From: Nematostella vectensis
Lineage: Eukaryota; Cnidaria; Anthozoa; Actiniaria; Edwardsiidae
Direction of reading: 5' to 3'
DNA length: 64,000 nt
Assembly: GCF_932526225.1 (NCBI RefSeq)
Contig: NC_064039.1
Location: 15,802,639 to 15,866,638 of the forward strand
Shown: piece by piece, positions 1-11,708 of the stretch
How positions within the stretch are numbered: position 1 is the stretch's first letter
Layout of the letters: each line of letters opens with the position of its first letter
Translations under genes and position numbers: made by a program
Notes under the pieces: generated by a model
The model's input: only the letters and a program-made list of their open reading frames with translations
What the model was told of the DNA's origin: nothing
Database searches by the model: none

Positions 1-221
1 ACTTCTCTCCGACTGACTCGTTAAATAAAAATTGCTTTTCGTTGCCAATTTTTTTTTTTTAACTTTACACCCGGATCTTTCTTAACTTTTTTAACGATCG
101 ACTCCTCTCTCGCTTCTTGATCTTCTGAGAGGCTTCTTTTCAAAACTGTAAGCTTAGCTTCGAATTGTTCCAAAATCTTAGCATTCGATTCCGCCAAGAC
201 TGCCGCCAAATCTTTATTCAT
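1..221 (-). pseudogene. N-terminal piece of a repeat-associated element protein (partial)
   Basis: A minus-strand frame starts at Met 221 (MNKDLAAVLAESN) and is charged and coiled-coil-like, ending in a Lys-rich stretch. At a run of A (T on the plus strand, about 50-60) the frame shifts. The downstream frame reads KKKIGNEKQFLFNESV, a motif I associate with N-terminal regions of proteins encoded by cnidarian and fish retroelements or tyrosine-recombinase elements. The shift at a homopolymer could be decay, a sequencing error or slippage. The frame runs off the left edge of the window. Family assignment is tentative. Confidence 0.35.
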
Positions 222-2200
222 AATGCTACAAAAATATATATATTTAAAACTGAGTCGTGCCGAGCACAAGCGAAACCTAGATGACTATCTAATAAGCGTC
301 ATTCAGTTTATATACCCTTTAACTGACGCGCTACATTCCAACGTGCTTCCTAAAACAATATCGGATACCGAAATCTTAGTGATTTTTCCTCTCCACTACT
401 GTCTTAATTAACTTAATTATCATATTATTTATCATCATCATAATATTTGATAACTAGAGTGGTTTTCTGCTGTAAAGGCAATTATTGAGCAATTTACTGT
501 CCAATCAAATACAATATGAATTCAACAACAAACCAATCATACAGCGAGGTAGTTTATAATGGCGAATCAAAAAATTGAATATTTCCTTCCAAATTGAGTA
601 TTTGTGTAATTGTTTTCTCTTTCCATCCATTCTGTTTCCCAAGGCCGAAGTATTTTCAAGTATATTTTCAGTATTTTCAAGGTCGAGGTCACGTTATTTC
701 ACGATACAGACCGACCCTTAGCTGGTAAATAACATATTTATTTTTTTCCTCAATAGAATTTCCAACGTTGTTTACCTTACGGGCTAATGGTTGCACGAGG
801 CGAGGTTTCGCTTCTGACTTTCGTCGATGTTCGTGAAGATTTTGTTCGCTCATGATCATACAATAAACTCCATTTTGTATGCTTTAAATCCTCCAGAAAC
901 AAAGAACCTCCAAAGAAGAAATTCTCTCAGTTTTGACCAACAATTTTGTAAAATAAGCTTAATTTAGTCCAGATTGATACTTCGTTCTCAACTTGAATTG
1001 ATCGTAGAAATGTCTTCTTTCGCTGTAAATCGTCCACAGACGATAAGATATATTCACTAAAGAACTTCTCTTGAATGTGGATACGTTTAAGCTGGTTATG
1101 CAGGTAGATTACTAGAGTAATTTGTCGTTTTTCTTCGTATGAAGAGACGATTTGCTGCTTTTTCTATCCCAAATAAACTTTCAGCAAACTTGAAATTGTC
1201 GCGCGCGTTGCAAAATCATTATGGCGGGAAATTGGCAAAAACAGGGAGTTTGAAGCCGATTTTTCGTAAAGTCAATGATTCTAGATAAAATAACAAATAA
1301 AATGCCGTTTTAAGGTAAAGATATATAACTTTGGGAGTAAAAATCCAGTTTTCGATGGTCATTTTACAAATCAACTTACTATTTCCAGCTTTGGAGGTGA
1401 GCGGGCCAGTATCGCGGGGTCCGTATCGTAGGATACCGGACCTCACGAGAGCCAATCAGAGCGCGCGATTTGATGGATACCGGACCCCGAAAAAAATAAT
1501 CTTATAGATGACAATGATTTTGACGTATTGTGCTTTGCTAAGGATAGTTGTTATGGCAATAACTGTAGACTCAATCTAGAAGAGATGTTGTATTTTTTCC
1601 TAAAATTTTTCACTTATTCCCTGACTTTGCCGTTTGTACGCAGCCTCTAGCAATGCCTTAACACAAAGTAGCCTTAAAAGAGTCATCAACTGCTATTTGT
1701 CTTTGATGTCGCCAAATTTGATCACTCGTTGCAATGAAACAACAGAGATATGATGATTCTTGGAGGCTGAGTAAAAAGCAGCATTCATGCGCTATGCGTC
1801 TATCAGAATCTAAGGAAAAAACACCGATACTTCAAGAAAAGCTGTAAACTCGTTGATGTTGATTCAAACGAGATGAACACAAATGTATATAAATGAAGCT
1901 AAAATGCTAAAACCGCACTGAACATGGAATTTTGCAAATATCTCAAACGTTTCGCACAATTATTATGTACTATTTAATAAAGTAAAATCCTCAACCATGT
2001 GAAAAGATATTGTCCAACAAACTGTAGTTTTCTAAAAAAAACCTAACATTCGCCGCAGAGTATCTGGGCACTTTTGTGCATCTAAAATATAACTTTTTAA
2101 ACAAAAGTCGGCAATGTTCAAAAAGTAAGTTCTAGTGGCGTTTTTTCTTAGTCAGCGTGCGAGTTTTCTCTGCTCCGTGCGTATCTTGTCTACCAGCTGT
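222..2200. other. Gene-poor interval
   Basis: No convincing coding exon was seen. Two repeat hints are present. TAGAGTGGTTTTC near 455-468 matches the terminus of the small element at 27676-27816, but no partner end is visible. An imperfect palindrome around 1410-1485 (GGTCCGTATC ... GGATACCGGACC) is followed by a second inverted copy next to a CCAATCAG motif, which looks like a transposon end. Confidence 0.4.
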
Positions 2201-3018
2201 TGAGGTGTAAACCCGGATATGGCCACTTTTGTAGTCCCTCTTGATTGGCTTCGTGCTATCCTCTATGAGGTCTTTGAACAACTTCTAATATACTTCTGTC
2301 TGGCAATTGTTAAAGGAACCGCCACCCTTTAAAATGGAGGAAGGCTTCACTTCTTTGGGGAAAATGGCCTGACTCGGTCTTGAGCTGTTTCCTCTTCCTC
2401 GGGAAGGCTTAGTTCCTCTGGGATTTTTTTCCCTGATGAACTATCTCACTTTGTCGAGCACCTTTCTGGCATCTATATCCCCAAGTACTTCATGATCTTG
2501 TATTGCAGCTCTAACAGCTGCAATTTCAATTGTCTGAGATTTGATTGCCTCTTCAAATACAGACTTGACAGCATCGTTTTCTTTCTCTGTCTAACGATGT
2601 CTTCTTGATTCTTTTTCCTGGGCTTCACATCGTTGCATAAGGCTTCTTCAATATCTGGATTTACTGGCTCTTCCCTGGCATTATCAGTACGTTTAGTGTA
2701 CATAATGTTGTTTAAGGCCATCGAGGTCTTTACAGCCGTCTTCTCTTTCTGCCGGATAAGGTAGAACTTCTCTGCTGTCTTTACATCGTGCCCCATGAGG
2801 TCGGCAAGAGGCTGCTTTAAGTGACCATGCTCTTCATGTACCACAGTTGTTGCCGCCCTTCTGAAGGATCCAACGTTGACATGTCGGCTGCTCTCCACTG
2901 ACTTGCGCCAGAAAGAGTCAACCTGAGCAGTGATCTTGGAGGAATGCATCGCTGTACCGGATTGATGAACACTAGATCTTCCTCGCTTGTTCCAACTGCG
3001 AGAATCATAGGGACTTTA

Positions 3019-3037
3019 AGATTCGGTACGGCGGACC
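3019..3037 (+). repeat. Left terminal inverted repeat of the Harbinger element
   Basis: AGATTCGGTACGGCGGACC pairs with the complement of 5654-5672 with one mismatch (G versus A at position 8). Confidence 0.85.
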
Positions 3038-3220
3038 TCTGCTACGGCGGTCTTTGGCCGCGGTGGTCTGGAGCGACTACGCGGACTCCCGCCAAAAGTC
3101 AAAAGATTACGATTTTCCGCGGTATGGCTACGGCAACATTACAGATGTAAACAAACAAGATAGCTGTCGGTCATGGTTTCTTTTAACGATCTAAGAAACC
3201 TTGTTGTCCTATCCTAGGGC

Positions 3221-4718
3221 ATGAATTATCTAACTGACACTGAATTTCTGCTGTTGTACAATTCCTACAGCCCTCAAAACTTGAATTTGCCACATCACTT
3301 ATATCCTGAATTAGATCTTAACAGTTTGAACGAGGACGAGTGTTTTGCAGATTTTTGTTTTAAGAAAGTTGACATACCTAGGCTTGCTGGGGCTTTACAA
3401 ATCCCTGAAGTTATAACTTGCAACCAAGGAACAACTTGTAACGGAATTGAAGGGCTCTGTATGCTCTTAAAAAGGCTTTGCTACCCCTGTCGATACAGTG
3501 ATATGGTTCACTTGTTTGCTAAGCCGGTTCCTGCCATTTGTATGATTACAAACGAAGTATTAGACTTCTCATAGTCATCGTGTTATCCAATGGAACCATC
3601 AGCAGTTGAACCCAGCAAAACTCGATTTGCCAAACGATTTGCCGATGCGGTACACAGCAAAGGGGCTCCACTTGACAAATTGTTTTGGTTTTGTTGACGG
3701 GACTGTTCGGCCGATTTGTAGGCCAGGGACAGTTAACCAAAGATTGTTATATAATGGCCATAAGCGCGTTTATGGCTTTAAATTCCAGTCTGTTGTTACC
3801 CCTGACGGAATGATTGGAAACATGTATGGTCCAGTCGGTAAGTATGACCTTACGAGTGTTACACAACCCAAAAAGTGATTACAAAGTTACTTAAGTTTAA
3901 ATTTTGTTGCAAGGATTATAAATTTCCTATGAGTTTCATTCGAGAAATTAAGTCTTATTTTTTTTGTAATAGAGCAATGTGAAAATTTGTGTTTAAGTCA
4001 TCACACCCCATCACAAACACTATAGTCTAATACACGTCTAATTGTTGTGAAAGCCCCTCCAATAGTTTGATGTGGTGTAACAAAACTCACATTGCTCTTA
4101 GTCACTTGGTCTCTTACCCCAACTAGTAGAAACATGCATCACTAGTCATACCTTGAAAAACAAACACATTTTTACCATCTCCCTGGTCATTTCCTTTATA
4201 AATATTTGTTGACCCTGTTATTTCAAGAGGGATCACAAGAAATTAAAATATCCTCAAAATCAGGAAATACCAGTGGTTACTTTATTTTTGACAGGATGGC
4301 ACAGGTATTTTTTTTTATCAGAACATCTATAATAAACATATACCATGCACTCTTTTGCAGAGGGAAGAAAGCATGACGCAGGAATGCTGGCAGACTCTCA
4401 CCTGTTAGATGATCTTAGTCAACATGCTTTCTCTATGGCTGGACAACCATTATGTATATACGGCAATCCTGCCTACCCTATTCGAGTCCACCTCCAGAGC
4501 CCATTTAGGATTGGAAACCTTACACCACAGATGGAGGCATATAACAAAGCAATGAGTTCAGTGAGAACCAGTGTGGAGTGGTTGTTCGGGGATACTATCA
4601 GTTTCTCGATTATAAGAAGAGCTTAAAATTGGGGCTTAACAGTATTGGGAAGATGTACATTGTCAGTGCCATTCTCAGAAATGGCCTAACCTGTCTGTAT
4701 GGCAACCAAACATCTTAA
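3221..4718 (+). pseudogene. HARBI1-like (DDE_Tnp_4) transposase, inactivated
   Basis: Exon 1 (3221-3837) starts MNYLTDTEFLLLY. It shifts frame by one base near 3570, then reads through FGFVDGTVRPI, where the Asp is the first DDE residue. A donor at CAGTCG|gtaagt (3837/3838) pairs with an acceptor at 4360/4361, and the splice rejoins in frame as EGRKHDAGML. Exon 2 contains YGNPAYP, where family members normally have GDPAYP, so the second catalytic Asp is replaced by Asn. SVEWLFGD carries the third acidic residue. Another frameshift lies near 4595, and the C-terminal tail ends at the TAA at 4716-4718. Two frameshifts plus the lost Asp make this copy non-functional. Confidence 0.8.
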
Positions 4719-5653
4719 TTATTTCAGTGTGATCCCCCCAACACTTGATGCTTACTTTGCAAATATAGATACATGTAACCCAGCACTAAAATAAAAAACA
4801 GGGGCTTTTACTCTAGGGTCCATACGCACCTCCCAGAGCCACAGCAATAAAACAATTTAACTAAAACACATGTGGATACTAACACTCAAAACAGCCTAGG
4901 GATTGTAAAAAATGTGTTTTGTAACTAGATCTGGAAAATTCAGATAAAACCTTATACTAGTCTATATATGTTATTCATGTTATACCCATCCCATCAAAGC
5001 AATTGTAGCAATTATTATATAGGGAAATAAAAACCATCTGACTTCTCTTCTCAACTTTGTAATCAACCCTTTGTATTGGAGGGCCGATTTTTTCATACTA
5101 TGCTACATCATTGTATATTAATCAATTCACATTCACCATACAATCATGTACATGACTTTAATTGATGTCAACGAAATAAAAAAAAAACTGACAGGCAGTG
5201 AACTAACTCTCACAGAGAACTCGTAGAAATCCTTTAAAACTTCAACATTAATTATTTGAACTAACAAGCTATTGGGAAAAAGTAAAACAAAAAAAGGAAA
5301 AAACAAAAAAATAAAATATGACTCATAACATGAACATATTCACTACTAGTGACTGTTCAACATAGTTACTATTTTGGCACAAACTTTCCAAACTTTGCAG
5401 ATAGATTCAAAATTTTCGCTCAAAAATGACACAATAATAATCAAAACTGCAGAATAGCCATGATGAATGATATCGCAATAAAATAATGTACTTAAACGAG
5501 CATTTAACACGTAAATGTTACAGAAAGTATGATGTATTACTCACGTACCAACCACTCCGCCGATCGTGCAGTTCTGGCGTAGCAGGCAACTCGGCTACGG
5601 CGGGAAGGTACGACCAGACCATGCGTGGTGACGTCACCGGAAGTAAAATTTCC

Positions 5654-5672
5654 GGTCCGCCGTATCGAATCT
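5654..5672 (-). repeat. Right terminal inverted repeat of the Harbinger element
   Basis: GGTCCGCCGTATCGAATCT is the inverted partner of 3019-3037 and is followed by TA and then by recombinase-gene sequence. Confidence 0.85.
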
Positions 5673-7098
5673 TAACGTCGCTCTTGTTTCGCATACACCT
5701 GATGAACATTATCAGCCATGTGTGGAGCGACGGACTTATCACAACATGTGCTGGTCCTAGTGAGGATATCATTTTGTGCTTCATCACACAACCATCCTTT
5801 CCTCATCCTCTCTCTTGGCCTTGTATAGCTCCCCCAGGGTCATATTTGCTATATTCCCTGCTCTTCAGGCGCAGTCTATGACAATCCTTGTGATCAGGTG
5901 GTCACGAACTTGAACAAAGTCTGTCAATCCGGGAGACTCGGGCTTCTCGGCGTATCGCCCCAAGGTCTTCACAGCAATCCTTACTGTCTCAGGGGTGATA
6001 AGCTTATCAAGGTCATCCGTCATTTTTTAGCGCCTTTCCTTCAAAGACTTTTTAAAGCCGGTTTTCCACTGCTCTACCTGCTCGCAGATCTCTGTCATCT
6101 CGTCAACAAACTCGTGCAGACCTTTTGGCTTTTCGACGATGGCAAAGCGAATGAATCATGAAAGGTTGCCGAGGTAGGCCTTGCAGGTTCCCGGTTGGTT
6201 TCTTGCTTTGATGGTATGTAGCCATTTATCTCTGAGATCTTTCCTGCTCAAAAGAGAGGAGAGGTTTTTCTCAACAGAATCAATGTGGCTAATTATCGAT
6301 GCAATTTTGGATGCATACTGTCGGGCTGTCATCTCCATTCTTTCTCCGCCATCGACTCCATGAAGCAATTTCTTGTACTCATTCATAACAGAGTCTGTAA
6401 GTGAGTTTCCGGTTAACGAGGAAGCCAGTTCTTTCAGTTCTTCCTGTAACTCATCTTCATCCAGCTCTTCTTTTCCATCGTCACTGTCGCTGTCTTCGTC
6501 TTGGGTAGGCTTGTATTCGGAGACAGCATCATCAGAAGATGTGTTACCGATGGCAGCTGCTTTCCAAAGCGTTGCTTTAGCATTCTTTCCATTCAAAGCA
6601 CTCCCACGTCTCTAAGGCAGGGGAACCTCTTCATCATGGAAGATGCTTCGTTTTCTTCAGGTGATGAAACAACAACTGGGTCTTCTTTAGTTCCATCGAG
6701 TTCCACATGTTCGGCATCATCTAGGTATCTTTTGTAGATTGGATCCTTCGAAGAAACTTTGTGGAAATTGATCAAGTGCTGATGAATCCTGTAAAGGACT
6801 CTGTTACATCCCTTAAAGGGGCAGACTCGTCTTCTGTATTCCCTCAACTTCTTCTTGGGCGGGGAATAAGTGGTTTCGGCTTGTGGTTTGGTCATCATTG
6901 CTTCGATTAGATGTTCAATCAAACGATTTTTTTGGAAAACATTTCAACGGAGCTTTGTCACTGGGGATCTGTTTATTAACAATGGTTTATGACACATAAC
7001 GAGTTTCGCCTTAATCCACCCAAGCAAACCGTCGATTTCACGTGACCGCTCTTTCTCCAGCAGTTTTCTTTCTGTCCATCCTCCCACATTTCTTATTC

Positions 7099-7422
7099 TT
7101 ACTGCCCCTCAGATGGCATTTGTCTAACACAAATGGGGATGGCTCCCTGTTGGCTCTCCCTGTCGACTGCTGCTAACAAGTGTACAAACTGTTCATATAG
7201 TTCAAGGCATACACTTGACAAAATAGACTGCTGCGCATCTGATAAACTGGTGGTATCAAACAGTGTGCACCCTTCTCGCCTGAGACTTATCGAGCCAATG
7301 ACTTCCAGGTAAAGCCCTTGAGTGGCACCTGTCAGTTCATTTCTCTTGAACTTGAGCTGGTAGATCCTGTACCACTGGATTCTTACAAAAACACGAAAGA
7401 CTTCAATCCTTGAGAAGTTGTT
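7099..7422 (-). CDS. Unidentified coding-like exon
   Basis: Open minus-strand frame of about 107 codons, preceded by a plausible acceptor (tttag at 7423-7427) and ended by TAA at 7099-7101. The translation is well mixed and helical (for example GLYLEVIGSIS and SVCLELYEQFVHLLAAVD) and looks like real protein rather than random sequence. It has no start codon of its own, so it is probably a terminal exon or an element fragment. I do not recognise the family. It lies between the recombinase remnant and a helicase remnant on the same strand. Confidence 0.3.
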   Translation of the reverse strand, partial: NNFSRIEVFRVFVRIQWYRIYQLKFKRNELTGATQGLYLEVIGSISLRREGCTLFDTTSLSDAQQSILSSVCLELYEQFVHLLAAVDRESQQGAIPICVRQMPSEGQ

Positions 7423-7559
7423 CTAAACTCAAGGAAATTAGAAGATCACACATTTCACATTTGTTCTAATACAAGTAATGGAAAACTGTTTCCAGACACT
7501 GTTACAGGTTCATTGTCGTTCTAAAAAAATTATGAAAGACGGTTGGTGGACTCCTCTTC

Positions 7560-7970
7560 TGATAACTCTAGGCAAATATTTTCCCGGCAACAGGTTAGAT
7601 CTTCTCTCTCTATTGGGACATCTAGAGCACATTGGGATGGGCTTGTTGTCACCTGGGCTGGTTGTCACCTTCGCTTGTATGGCGTTTGCTAATCCGAAGA
7701 TTCGGCGGCTGGACATTCCAGCTTCGTCCCACACGATAACAGCAGCCGCACAAATTCTATCTATATTTCACTGGTCTTGTGCTGCCGTCTCGATAACTCT
7801 TTCTCCAGGCATATCAGCGGTACCCATTGAAAAGTGCGAGTGCACAGTAGCGCCGAAATTCCTTTGTCTTTGTACACCGTGCACGAGATGCCGCTCGCAC
7901 AAACGACAACGACATGTTTGCATCTTTCCTTCAGCTTTTTAACGATGTTGTCGACCAGAAAAAACTGACA
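7560..7970 (-). pseudogene. Pif1-like DNA helicase fragment
   Basis: Reading leftward from about 7965, the frame gives FLVDNIVKKLKERCKHVVVV, then CASGISCTVY and, after a 1-nt frameshift, ATVHSHFSMGTADMP. An in-frame TGA follows, then VIVWDEAGMSSRRIFGLAN. The order (strand after Walker A, 'SGI(A/S)' strand, TVHSF-type block, Walker B with DEA(S/G)MSSRR) is that of Pif1/RRM3-type helicases, which are often carried by Helitrons or amplified in invertebrates. Walker A itself is lost or scrambled at the fragment's 5' edge. At least one frameshift and one stop make it a pseudogene. Confidence 0.55.
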
Positions 7971-9189
7971 CGTAATAAAAACATTGTGCCCCCCCTAGCA
8001 CACATCTGAGCACGCTTTGATGTTCATCTGTCTACCTGCAAATTGAAGGGTGATAGTTTGAGCGAGGTGAGATATTTGAAAAAAATATTAAAAAAGCAAA
8101 GTCGTTCGATTGTGGCAGAAACTTACCACATTTCGCCCATGCAAACTTGAATGTGAAGCTTTCCAATAGACTATGTTTACATCTGCACGTGGGTTAGTGT
8201 TTCGAATGGAATAGTTTTCCCTGGCATCGATCGGTGCTCCGATTGGCCGACTGAAACAAAGCGCCTGTCAAGTTTGTAGCCCGAATTAACGCTGGTGCAG
8301 TGTCTAGTTCGATGAATAAGCGGAGGCCATGTGTTTGTACGAGTTTTGTTTGATATTTAGTTGATTGGAAATAATTATGAAAAAAACAGCTTAAGAAAAT
8401 ATATCCTCTTTTTCTTTCCGAAAAATCGCGAATCGGCAAGTACCAAAACGAAGATAATTAAAAGCCTTGCTAGCATTTTAGCGGAGCCCCTGCTGAGCCC
8501 AATAGTCATAGAAAAGTGGTATAGCTATACGATAAAGTTCCCGTTATCACGTTATGATTCCTGAGGATTTTTGCGTGTCGGTGCCTTGCTGTCTGATTTG
8601 CCGAAAATTGAATGGCGTCAAGGTGAGAACGCGCGCGAACAGAAAAAGTATTTTTCAATTTCCATTATTCGTCGAACATGCTACAACAAAGCCAAAGCTT
8701 GTACGGTTATAGTACTACAAAAAACTGTACAAATAGACGAATATTAGTTTAGTCTTCTAAGGTGAACTCCAAGCCCTAAGGAAGGTGAACTTGTAAAAGG
8801 CGAAAGCATTCAAGAAACCCTGGCATTACAGGTACAAATTGGGAGTTTTGTTTTCATCTCTAAATAGGAAACCGAAAGACGATAACTCAACTTTAGAGGG
8901 ACATGTCGAGATGAAGTAGTATAGGTTAATGAATATGGACTCTCTTGAATCTGGCATGGAGAAGAGTGATTGAGGTAAATACGAATCTTTTTTTCAGACT
9001 GTTCCCGGTTAAAATTTTCCTTTTACTTTCGACAAAGACACAGGCACCTTAATTTAAAGCGTTTAGTATCTTCTTTCACATCCCAATAAGATTTTCGCGT
9101 TCAAGGCTTTCATAGTGGTGTTTGGCAGCTATATAACGAAGTTATTTTTTCAACAAAACATTCTTTAGAAGTCCAGTTTATCAGAGTTC
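7971..9189. other. Intergenic, no gene seen
   Basis: AT-rich sequence without a supportable exon, RNA gene or clear repeat structure. Short reading frames at 8194-8439 and 8361-8564 overlap on opposite strands and show no recognisable motifs. Confidence 0.4.
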
Positions 9190-9965
9190 GTGTCCACTAA
9201 CACTCCTTCCCCGACTCCCGAGGTCGGCAGGGTTGTAGTTTGTCGGAACGTGGTTCCACTTCGCTTAGTTGTGACTTTGGATTTTGCGCAAATTTTCGAT
9301 ACTCTCCATTGTCGTGAATCAAGTGTAACGCTATTGTACTGCCCAGCCAGCAGTAAGTATCTGGTGCAACAGGAAAGCCTTCTAGAGCCACTCGTACGTT
9401 AGACGCTAGGTTGATAGCCATGTGACCAGCCACTTTTTTCAGATGAGGCATCGTAAGTCCTTCTTTGGCGAGCCGTGACTTTGCTGACACTAGACTAGAC
9501 CTCGGCTAACACTCGAGGCTACGCCACAACAGCGTAAACTGCAGCGAACACTCCATGACCACTGGCGTCTCCAAACGCGTGTACCTAAATCTCGTTGATT
9601 TGCTCCTGGTAAGCTGGCATGCTGGGTACTGTAGTAACAACGTCCGGTAGTCTCCCATCTTTTTCATCTCTCTCAGATCTCTTGTGGTATCGGCACGTCC
9701 CACGTTAGCTTTTTAAAGCGCGCATCACAATACATTTGCTTTGCCTCTAAGATAACAGGCAAAACATGTCCCAGGGGGTCGTACACCTTTGCTAAATTAG
9801 CGAGAATCCCACGCCTGGTCGGAACTGCTGGCGAGCTAGGGAATGTTGCAACCAGCTTGTCCTCCGCTTTGTCCCAGCCAACCCCGAGTAGTTTACACCC
9901 CCCTGCATTGCGTTTAGCTGTTCCTTAGGGGAGGACCATTTAACGTTTGAGGGGGGGGGGGTGAT
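9190..9965 (-). mobile_element. Degenerate BEL/Pao retrotransposon fragment
   Basis: Reading leftward from about 9960: LGVGWDKAEDKLVATF, TRRGILANLAKVYDPLG and W(D)VPIPQEI. These match the Pao-family segment just after the reverse transcriptase (the 'KR.(I/V)LS..AKIYDPLG' block). After frameshifts come FGDASGHGVFAAVYAVV and then GHMAINLASNVRVAL and CWLGSTIALHLIHDNGEYRKF, the RNase-H-like and 'W.DSTVAL.WI.GNGEYK.F' blocks of BEL/Pao. Stops and shifts occur near 9685, 9560 and 9490. No LTRs are visible nearby. The order of motifs on one strand is strong evidence for the family even though the fragment is short. Confidence 0.75.
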
Positions 9966-10210
9966 TTTATGCAGGATACTTCTTTTCTTGGAGCCCATGT
10001 CTTTTTGCAGCTTTTTTTACCAATCGGCATTTTTTTTCTTTTCTCGTCCTATATCTTTATACGTTTAACTCCATACGTTGTGTTTCATTCTTTTTGACCT
10101 TCGAATAGATTGAAATTATAATTCAATAAACTCGCTAGATATAGGAATTATACATGGTAAGACCTTCGTGTCATAGCCAAACGAGTCTTCGCTATCAAAC
10201 TCCTACCATG

Positions 10211-10990
10211 TCATATTGAGTCAGATAAAATAGCAAAAAAAGAGAAGCTTCTTTTTTTCTTGCCTTCACTGATACGATTTTTATTCACGCCTTTTCTCGA
10301 GGCGTTGACGTTTGTTCTGGAGATCAAATTCCAGATCATTGATTTCCTCTGGGTCGCACCTTCTTCTTTTCCTTTCAATTGCATCTGTGTCATTCTCTAT
10401 TTCCTTGAAAAACGTAGTCACCAAATTTTCGAGGTTTTTTCTGCTTGCTTGGCGGCTTCTTCATCTCTATCTTGTACTGGCAAGGCAATGTTTATTGTTT
10501 TAGCGCATTGTCCACTTGCAAACGTTTTATTCACCCCAGTAAGCATCTTGATTGAGGTTTTGGAGAGCAGTAGACACAAAATACAGTAAACAACTGCAAA
10601 ATCCATAGCGGAGGACAGAAGTTTCTTTAACATAGGGAAAAGTGAAGAAAGAAGCAAAAGAGAATGCTTCTGTATACCTTGAGCATGGCTTTCAGCCAAA
10701 TTCTCTTTCAACAGAAAATTTATTCCTTTGCACAAGTCGATGTCGTCGATTGGTCTCTCGATCAAAATAATATATAAATCATTCTGTACCGAGATAACTA
10801 CCACTGGCAGTCCGTTTTTTGAAGGATTAGATCTCTAAACTTAACTGCTTGGATCTTGTATGTTTAGCTATCGGTGACGGTAGCACGGATAGCCTCGACA
10901 CTTTAATACCGTGGGCCCTCAGGGCATTGATGTATCTGCCCTTCATGGGCATGGAAGGGAGGTTATCGCATTGCATAAGCTGAAAAATAA
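10211..10990 (-). pseudogene. Unidentified frameshifted coding remnant
   Basis: Three consecutive minus-strand frames look coding. An exon-like piece starts after an acceptor near 10981 (LMQCDNLPSMPMKGRYINAL). A second (10804-10418) runs from LPVVVISVQNDLYIILIERP to DRDEEAAKQAEKTSKI. The third ends KRQRLEKRRE before a stop near 10287. The second-to-third join needs a single-base frameshift near 10425, the first-to-second another near 10830. The C-terminal part is charged and helical. I do not recognise the protein. An old element ORF or a decayed host gene are both possible. Confidence 0.3.
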
Positions 10991-11708
10991 TTCATAATTA
11001 TATGAATAAGATATATACTCTAATTTTGTTAATAATGTACAGTAATGATTCGAATAAGCGCCGTCTTTCAAATAAGCGCCCTCTCCCAATTAGCGACCCC
11101 CCTCCTCTACCTAGAATTTTGGAATAGTCGCCCCCCTAATCCTATCCTACAATCCAATATTTTCGTTCCAGAAAGGGTTCACGTGACAATAATTTAGCCA
11201 TCAGGGCCGTAGCATTGGTGTGAACACTGGGGGTACTTGCCCCCACCCCCACACCATGTTTCTGTGCCCCTCCAATAATTCGAGGTCTGCTGTTGGCAAT
11301 GCTTGCTTAGGGATGGAAATTGTACCCGTATTGGGCTAAGAATTTCCTTTTTTGCGACTAGAAATGTTTAGTTCGATTGAGATTTTGTCAAGCTTAAAAT
11401 CAAATCAAACACCCCTACAATTTTCAATCATACATATTAATTGGATCTGAAACCGGCACTTGTCTACTCATTTTGCACAACTTTTTTTCACGTGAAAATG
11501 ATATTTTTTCCAATTTTATACATGTCCAAAATATTGTTAGATTTTTTTGAAATACGGCTAAAATTATTGAATCTAGGCGATCACAGGGTGGCATGCGATA
11601 TAATCGCAAACGACTGGCGGCGACCTTGTGCGATACGGATACGGAGAGCAGACTAAAATTGATTACGTTTCATACAATGTCGCGCACTGTAGCGTAACCA
11701 TAATTCTA

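Larger units (their letters stand above)
3017..5674 (+). mobile_element. PIF/Harbinger DNA transposon, 2.65 kb, inserted in a recombinase gene
   Basis: Terminal inverted repeats match at 18 of 19 positions: AGATTCGGTACGGCGGACC at 3019-3037 and its complement at 5654-5672. Both ends are flanked by TA (3017-3018 and 5673-5674). With a one-base shift a TTA duplication typical of the superfamily is also possible. Inside is a HARBI1-like transposase remnant (3221-4718). I saw no second MYB/SANT-like reading frame, and 4719-5653 is AT-rich and apparently non-coding. Joining the outer flanks with a single TA gives an uninterrupted minus-strand codon register in the surrounding recombinase gene, which confirms both ends. 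Confidence 0.85.
2205..6922 (-). pseudogene. Decayed tyrosine-recombinase (phage-integrase-like) gene, split by a Harbinger insertion
   Basis: Minus-strand coding remnants run from Met 6922 to about 2205. Order: a Cys/His finger-like segment (CPFKGCNRVL ... HQHLINFH) near 6800, an acidic linker, a helical core (about 6596-5690), then the C-terminal catalytic region at 2949-2473. There FRRAATT, LADLMGH and AEKFYLIRQ match the Arg, Gly-His and nucleophilic Tyr blocks of tyrosine recombinases. Decay is heavy: a frameshift near 6595, in-frame stops near 6156, 6030 and 5880, a frameshift near 5790, a 1-nt shift near 2945 and another near 2480. The gene body is interrupted at 3019-5672 by a transposon. 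A Crypton-like or other eukaryotic YR element is the best guess. It could also be a once-domesticated gene copy. Confidence 0.65.

Noticed and set aside
9190-9402. Plus-strand frame over the BEL/Pao region
   Set aside because: Antisense of the retroelement's RNase-H-like segment.
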